From: Sphingomonas sp. Root720
Lineage (GTDB): Bacteria; Pseudomonadota; Alphaproteobacteria; Sphingomonadales; Sphingomonadaceae
Reading direction: 5' to 3'
Assembly (NCBI RefSeq): GCF_001428605.1
Contig: NZ_LMID01000001.1
Span: forward strand, 751,372 to 815,371
Length of the DNA stretch: 64,000 nt
Each line of letters opens with the position of its first letter. Within the stretch, counting starts at the first letter, position 1. Below the pieces are notes generated by a model that made no database searches, had not been told where the DNA came from, and saw nothing but the letters and a program-made list of their open reading frames with translations. Positions 59,802-64,000 of the stretch are shown here, in pieces. The position numbers were made by a program, and so were the translations under genes.

Positions 59802-60074
59802 TCAGCCAGCCGCAGACGAAAGCGAAACGGCCTGGTGTTTCACCAAAGCTTGCAGAAATGCCTCGACCTCCGTGCGGCAAAGGTCGGGGTGCACGTCGAA
59901 GTCCTGCATGAGGCGGTCGCACAGCGCGGAAAGGCTGATCGGTTGTGCGATCAGCTCCCAGATCCGCGAGCCGATCCGCGACAGGCTCAGATAATTTCCG
60001 GTCTCGGTGCTCATCATCACGCTTTGCGAACCGATCACGGCGCTCAGCCACTCACCCTGCCTGTGTATCAGCAT
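59802..60074 (-). CDS. PqqD-family peptide chaperone (RiPP recognition element)
   Basis: 90 residues: GEWLSAVIGSQSVMMSTETGNYLSLSRIGSRIWELIAQPISLSALCDRLMQDFDVHPDLCRTEVEAFLQALVKHQAVSL. This is the PqqD fold (three beta-strands, then wHTH-like helices; motif TGNYLSLSxIGSRIWEL). Such proteins bind leader peptides and present them to modifying enzymes (PqqD, lasso B1). Last gene of the leftward peptide operon, 9 bases after the HPr-kinase-like gene. Its cargo is probably the 45-residue peptide encoded at 61940-62077 (inference). Confidence 0.88.
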   Translation of the reverse strand: MLIHRQGEWLSAVIGSQSVMMSTETGNYLSLSRIGSRIWELIAQPISLSALCDRLMQDFDVHPDLCRTEVEAFLQALVKHQAVSLSSAAG

Positions 60075-60083
60075 GTCGTTCTT

Positions 60084-61001
60084 TCACATCGATACGCCGC
60101 GCGAAGCGGTCTGCGCCCAATGCGCCTCTAACATGGATGCGGTCTGCCGCAGCCCCGAAATGCCGCGCCGACGCTCCAGCGAAAACATGCCGACATGGCC
60201 GATGATCCTGGCGCTGGCCTCGAAATAGCGCGCCGCCTGCCCCAGCCGCCGCACCAGCGCCGGCCGATGGGCGTTGCGTTTCAGCTGCCGCAGTGCCTGC
60301 GGCATTTCGAGCGGCACGATACGATCCTGCACTATGGCGTCGGAATGCAGCAGATAGATTCCCTGCAGCGGCAGCGCATCGGCCAGCGATTGCGATGGCG
60401 GGCTTACATAGCTCTTGGACGCGCCGAGCACCGCGCCGCGCTGCCGTCCCCGCAGGGTCAGAGCGTCGATCGCCTCGTCGCTCAGCTTGAGCTGGCGGGC
60501 ATCGGCGCTGACACAGGGATATCCCGTCGCGTCGAACCTGATGCACGCGACATCGTCGCTGATCGTGGGATAGCCCATGGTCGACAGCGTCGCCGCCAAT
60601 GTCGATTTTCCCTCGCCGGACGCGCCGCAGAACAGCATTGCCCGGCCATCCACCTCGGCGGCGCTGGCATGGAGCACCACGCAACCGCGCTGGAGGAGCA
60701 GCATGCCCATCACGCTGCCTTGCAGATAGGCCGCGGCCCTCGCTGCGGGTGCGCCGGCCTCTCGGTCAAAGGTGATCCTATCGCCATCCGCGAGCAGAAA
60801 CCGCCCGACGCCGGAGACCCGCAGCAGGAAACGGCCCTCTGCCGCATCCCAGTGCCGGGCCGAGACGAGCGGATGCTCCAGTGCTGGCGCGACGGCACCG
60901 CGGCGTATCACCACCTCGGGAAGCCCCTCGTCGAGCGGCCAGGCTCCCGGCAGGATGATGTCCGAGGCCACGATCAACCCACTGATCCGGTACAGCTGCA
61001 T
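60084..61001 (-). CDS. HPr-kinase-like (HprK-related) protein
   Basis: 305 residues from ATG 61001, which overlaps the stop of the sulfotransferase-like gene by one base (TAATG). Core of HPr kinase/phosphorylase-type enzymes: VVLHASAAEVDGRAMLFCGASGEGKSTLAATLSTMGYPTISDDVACIRF, with a P-loop GASGEGKST and the acidic SDD. It lacks the N-terminal domain of true HprK. HprK-related kinases occur in lasso-peptide and other RiPP clusters; in paeninodin-type clusters they phosphorylate the C-terminal Ser of the precursor. The candidate precursor here ends in Ser. Confidence 0.85.
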   Translation of the reverse strand: MQLYRISGLIVASDIILPGAWPLDEGLPEVVIRRGAVAPALEHPLVSARHWDAAEGRFLLRVSGVGRFLLADGDRITFDREAGAPAARAAAYLQGSVMGMLLLQRGCVVLHASAAEVDGRAMLFCGASGEGKSTLAATLSTMGYPTISDDVACIRFDATGYPCVSADARQLKLSDEAIDALTLRGRQRGAVLGASKSYVSPPSQSLADALPLQGIYLLHSDAIVQDRIVPLEMPQALRQLKRNAHRPALVRRLGQAARYFEASARIIGHVGMFSLERRRGISGLRQTASMLEAHWAQTASRGVSM

Positions 61002-61927
61002 TATGCGGCGCGCCGAACGCGGAGCGCCTCGTACATCGGATCGAGCGTCTCGCGCACGATCGATTGCACGGCCAAAGGCACAGGTGCCCGATCGTGCGGC
61101 ATGAAGGGAATGCCGGTGCGTGCATCCAGCCGGGCAACATCCTGCATCCGCGCCAGCGTCACGCTTGTCAGGTCCATCCCCAGCACCGCCGCCAGGCCGG
61201 GCCAGTCGGGCTCGCGCAGGTCGCGATAATCGAGGATTTGCATATCGCGATCGACGAATGCCGTCGCCCCTAGAAAAGCGAGTGCGACCCGGCGCACCAC
61301 CCAGTCCGCTATATGTTCGGGCCGCTTGGGACATCCCGCTGCGGGCCTGCCGAGATTGGATCCCACGACCTCCACCGGCCGGCGCTGGAGCCACAGGATC
61401 GGCGTGCGCGGAAAGGCGCGCCGGATTTGGGGGAGGAAGCGTGTGGCCTGGCTGTTCAACTTGAGCACATAGCGCTGCGCGTCCGGCCGGCGGCGTCCCT
61501 GCAGGCGAACGACGGCTTGCAGGACCGGCCCGATCGGAGCGTCCAGCATGCCCGCCAGATGATGCTCCAGCAGTCTCAGCAGGATCCGGGGCTCCGAGAC
61601 GAGGATGCTGCCTTCCTCCGCGGTGGCCAGTCGTGCCAGCAGCGTCGATCCCGCGCGTGACGAATGGGCGATGATCAGATCGGGATCGAGCGCCGGATCG
61701 AGCACCGGCAGCGCCGACAAATCCGTGCGCACGGCATCCGTCGCGCCACGGCGGCGCCAGGCATCGGTCGTGCGGCTGAAAAAGGGGGCATTGCGGGCGT
61801 AGCCACGCAGATCGGCCCAGACGAGGGGCGATTGCGCCGCCCCGTCAAATGCCACGGGCGTCCAATCCAGGAGATTACGGCCCGAGGAGGGAGCAAGTTT
61901 CGGTGCGCCGGAACCGTCCGGAATCAC
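61001..61927 (-). CDS. Sulfotransferase-like protein of peptide operon
   Basis: 308 residues, GTG start 61927, 12 bases after the precursor stop. P-loop-like IIAHSSRAGSTLLARLATAEE at ~85-105, then SEPRILLRLLEHH, RYVLKLNSQATRFLPQIRRAFPRTPILWLQRRPVEVVGSNL (3'-phosphate-type Arg/Ser region). It belongs to the broad sulfotransferase superfamily, but PAPS use is not proven by motif alone. In this position it may sulfate the peptide (inference). Confidence 0.7.
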   Translation of the reverse strand: MIPDGSGAPKLAPSSGRNLLDWTPVAFDGAAQSPLVWADLRGYARNAPFFSRTTDAWRRRGATDAVRTDLSALPVLDPALDPDLIIAHSSRAGSTLLARLATAEEGSILVSEPRILLRLLEHHLAGMLDAPIGPVLQAVVRLQGRRRPDAQRYVLKLNSQATRFLPQIRRAFPRTPILWLQRRPVEVVGSNLGRPAAGCPKRPEHIADWVVRRVALAFLGATAFVDRDMQILDYRDLREPDWPGLAAVLGMDLTSVTLARMQDVARLDARTGIPFMPHDRAPVPLAVQSIVRETLDPMYEALRVRRAA

Positions 61928-61939
61928 GCGGGAAGTGCC

Positions 61940-62077
61940 TTAACTGTGGGTGTGATCGTCGCTCCCGTAATAGGCCGTGGCCTCCTTGATCGCCGCCGCA
62001 ACGACCCGTGGCGTTTCCCACGGCTCCTTATCGGCGATCGGCGATTGCGGAGCCCCATCATCGTCCTTGACCGTCAT
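61940..62077 (-). CDS. Candidate RiPP precursor peptide (45 aa)
   Basis: Short ORF from ATG 62077 with a good GAGGGG site 6 bases upstream, ending at TAA 61940. The product is 45 residues: an acidic start MTVKDDDGAPQSPIADKE, then PWETPRVVAAAIKEAT, then AYYGSDDHTHS. The WxxPxV block resembles the YxxP leader motif recognised by PqqD-like B1 proteins in lasso peptides. The helix with a Thr (KEAT) and the compact C-terminal segment resemble a leader/core junction. The core region has adjacent Tyr residues near acids, two His and a C-terminal Ser. No signal peptide. It sits between the oxygenase and sulfotransferase-like genes in a PqqD/HprK/ABC operon. This assignment is inference. Confidence 0.62.
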   Translation of the reverse strand: MTVKDDDGAPQSPIADKEPWETPRVVAAAIKEATAYYGSDDHTHS

Positions 62078-62176
62078 GCCTCGCCCCTCTCGATGTTCCT
62101 GATCGAGATTAAGATAGGGGCCCGGTGCTGTCCACCGAAGATCCTGTCGTTGTGCTCGCTACGCCCCGCACCGCCA

Positions 62177-63274
62177 CTAAATAGCTATGGATATCAGGGA
62201 CTCCCGCGCCAACTGTTCCAGCGCGCCGGCGTAATCGCTGTCGTAAAAATCCACCGCCAGGGCGTGCGCCAGAGCCTCGGCCGGAAGGGGATCGTTCAGG
62301 GTCAGTTCGGTGAGCGCACGGCGCGCCAGATGCGACAGCCGGATCCGCTTCTGGCCGATCAGCAGCAGGGCTTCTCCCGCCTCTCCGGCCACCAGATCCA
62401 GCCGCCGCCGCAATGCCGAGACGAGCATATCCCCGGGGCCGATGGTGACGCCCTCGGGCCCAAGCATTCCCAATGGCGCAAAGGACTGGAACGGCCTTTC
62501 CACATCCTGATCCGCGAGAAAGGTCGCGATCGTCATGTCCTCGACCAACCCATGCAGCGCCGCCTTCAGTTCCTGCTCGCGCAGGGTCCGGCCTTTCCCC
62601 GTCAGCGTTGGTCCGACGCCCCGGCGCAATATCTCCACGTCCGCCGCTTTGGTCGCAAGCCAACGTAGGACGTCCGCGCCGGTCGGCTCATTGAGTCCGA
62701 AGGTGAGGTGCACCGACGGACGGCCGAGAGGAACGGCGGAATGGACCTCCCCGCGCGGCAGGAACAGCAGGTCGCCGGGGGTCATGTTTCCCTCCCAGAT
62801 CGGATCGGCAACCGCGGGGCGACTGCCCCGCACCGGAGATTCGAACGGAATGCCGAAGCGGCTCCAGCGCTTGGCGCCATGGAGTTGCAGGACCAGTACG
62901 TCATGCGCATCGCAATGCGGCGGAAAGGCCGAGCCCGCGCCGAAGGTGAGATAGCAATTGACGCCGACCCGGCTGCGCAGCGCGCGCTCCAGCACCGCGC
63001 CCAGCCGTCCGATCCCGGGGACCAGCATGTCGATCGAATTGATCGCCATGGTCGCCCCCTGTGCGGCGAGATTCTGGACCAATTCGGGGCGCGGCCGGCC
63101 TTCGCGATCGCAATAGACCGCCTGCGCCAGTTCATTGCCGTCGACCACGATCCGGAAGTGTCCGCGGGGCATAAGATTGCGCCCCACGAGGGTTTCGATG
63201 GTGCTCCACGGCAGCAGCGCGGGCATGTCGCCGGCGCGGTCCACCGGCAGATGCCAGCAGGATTTGCTCTCCAC
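62177..63274 (-). CDS. Cupin_4/JmjC-like Fe(II)/2OG oxygenase
   Basis: 365 residues if read from GTG 63274. JmjC-type double-stranded beta-helix: FPPHCDAHDVLVLQLHGAKRWSRFG gives the HxD pair, and EVHSAVPLGRPSVHLTFGLN the distal His, as in bacterial ROXA-type ribosomal oxygenases. A C-terminal helical/winged-helix part follows. ROXA enzymes hydroxylate Arg/His in proteins. The frame continues in good coding style upstream (TLDDLLTPAGREPFLAAV) to an ATT codon at 63331, 7 bases after a strong GAGGAG, so the true start may be non-canonical there. It may hydroxylate the candidate peptide encoded next to it (inference). Confidence 0.83.
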   Translation of the reverse strand: MESKSCWHLPVDRAGDMPALLPWSTIETLVGRNLMPRGHFRIVVDGNELAQAVYCDREGRPRPELVQNLAAQGATMAINSIDMLVPGIGRLGAVLERALRSRVGVNCYLTFGAGSAFPPHCDAHDVLVLQLHGAKRWSRFGIPFESPVRGSRPAVADPIWEGNMTPGDLLFLPRGEVHSAVPLGRPSVHLTFGLNEPTGADVLRWLATKAADVEILRRGVGPTLTGKGRTLREQELKAALHGLVEDMTIATFLADQDVERPFQSFAPLGMLGPEGVTIGPGDMLVSALRRRLDLVAGEAGEALLLIGQKRIRLSHLARRALTELTLNDPLPAEALAHALAVDFYDSDYAGALEQLARESLISIAI

Positions 63275-63317
63275 CGCGGCCAGGAAGGGTTCGCGGCCAG
63301 CCGGGGTCAGCAGATCG

Positions 63318-64000
63318 TCAAGCGTCAGAATGATCGGGCTCCTCGTACAACGCGTCCGACACCACGCGTCCGTCGGCGATGGTGATATGCCGGTCGCACC
63401 ATGCCAGGCTTTCTGTGCGGTGCGCGACCATCATGATCGTCGGACGGGGGTCGAGAGCCGACAGCCGCTTCAGCAGCACCGCCTCCGCCGCGATGTCGAT
63501 CGCATTGGTCGCTTCGTCCAGGATCAGCAGCCGCGGCCTGCGCAGCAGCGCGCGGGCGATGGCCAGCCGCTGCCGCTCGCCGCCGGAAAGCGCCAGCCCC
63601 CCTTCCCCGATCACGGTGTCCAGCCCCTCCGGAAGCTGCGCGACGAGCGAAGCGATACCCGAGAGCTCCAGCGCCTCCACGATCTCGCGCTCGTCGGCGA
63701 TCAGGCCGCCCCACAGGAGGTTGGCGCGGACCGTGGCATGAAAAAGCAACGGATCCTGCATCACATAGGCAAGACCGTCGCGCCACGCGGGCAGAAGGGC
63801 CTCGTCGAGCGGCTCGCCGCCCACCGTGATTTCTCCCTGCCGGGGCCGCAGGATTCCCGCCAGCAGGTCGACCAATGTGGTCTTGCCCGCGCCGGATGCG
63901 CCCTTGACGCCAAGGAAACTCCCGGGCGGCAGGGTGAGTGTCACGCCCGTCAGGCCCTCGCCCCCCGGATGACGAAAGCCCACGTCGCGAAACGCGATCG
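63318..64000 (-). CDS. ABC exporter, C-terminal ATPase domain (5' end beyond window)
   Basis: The frame is open at base 64000 and ends at TGA 63318, giving about 227 visible residues. Complete nucleotide-binding domain: Walker A GASGAGKTTL, Q-loop VMQDPLLF, signature LSGGERQRLA, Walker B LLILDEATNAID and H-loop MVAHR. The start of the visible part (IAFRDVGFRHPGG) is the typical first strand of the ATPase domain after a TM domain. It is likely an exporter for the modified peptide. Stop and cupin_4 start region overlap or nearly so, so they are co-translated. Confidence 0.92.
   Translation of the reverse strand, partial: IAFRDVGFRHPGGEGLTGVTLTLPPGSFLGVKGASGAGKTTLVDLLAGILRPRQGEITVGGEPLDEALLPAWRDGLAYVMQDPLLFHATVRANLLWGGLIADEREIVEALELSGIASLVAQLPEGLDTVIGEGGLALSGGERQRLAIARALLRRPRLLILDEATNAIDIAAEAVLLKRLSALDPRPTIMMVAHRTESLAWCDRHITIADGRVVSDALYEEPDHSDA

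Noticed and set aside
1-64000. CRISPR array, prophage, insertion sequence, tRNA or rRNA genes
   Set aside because: I found no regularly spaced repeats, transposase or integrase frames, phage structural genes, or cloverleaf/rRNA-like sequence in reading the window.

Overview
The window reads as chromosomal DNA of a GC-rich alphaproteobacterium, most likely a sphingomonad (Sphingomonas, Rhizorhabdus or a relative). The grounds are the style of the TonB-dependent receptor, densely packed GTGA/ATGA-overlapped operons, BigR/SqrR-like and OmpR-type regulators, and a sphingan-type exopolysaccharide (EPS) locus. I see no tRNA, rRNA, CRISPR array, insertion sequence or prophage.

Layout. (1) 1-3.1 kb: a 3'-truncated TonB-dependent receptor and an AraC regulator. 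(2) 3.4-13.7 kb: an envelope module. It holds a VirJ-domain protein, an AcvB-like lysyl-phosphatidylglycerol hydrolase gene broken by an apparent one-base deletion, a DUF1003-PDZ-response regulator-histidine kinase operon, and, divergently, a small ORF coupled to an MprF/LpiA-type aminoacyl-phosphatidylglycerol synthase, followed by small hypothetical genes. (3) 13.9-50.0 kb: a large polysaccharide locus. It supplies UDP-glucuronate and UDP-galacturonate (Ugd, epimerase), a Wzc-like co-polymerase/kinase, a flippase, an initiating sugar-phosphate transferase, five GT4 glycosyltransferases, a CapD-like dehydratase, an aminotransferase, a PIG-L deacetylase with an N-formyltransferase, an O-antigen ligase/polymerase, a Wza-like exporter, an outer-membrane barrel, a beta-helix lyase, acyltransferases, a methyltransferase, a metallo-beta-lactamase-fold protein, a PglD-like acetyltransferase, a possible 2OG-Fe(II) oxygenase and a sulfotransferase. 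Three NarL/LuxR regulators with degenerate receiver domains are interspersed.

(4) 50.4-59.7 kb: a sulfide/persulfide response region. SQR, a DUF2892 protein, a TolC-like protein and an AhpD-like protein run leftward; rhodanese, membrane-fusion protein, RND pump and a BigR-like ArsR regulator run rightward. The two arms share one AT-rich dyad. A peroxiredoxin-ArsR pair follows. (5) 59.8-64.0 kb: the most novel-looking part, a leftward operon running off the window. It encodes an ABC exporter ATPase domain, a cupin_4/JmjC-like oxygenase, a 45-residue candidate precursor peptide that is easy to miss because of its size, a sulfotransferase-like protein, an HPr-kinase-like protein and a PqqD-like peptide chaperone. 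Together these suggest a ribosomally made, post-translationally modified peptide pathway (lasso-like or a new type). A cyclase and protease, if present, would lie beyond 64000.
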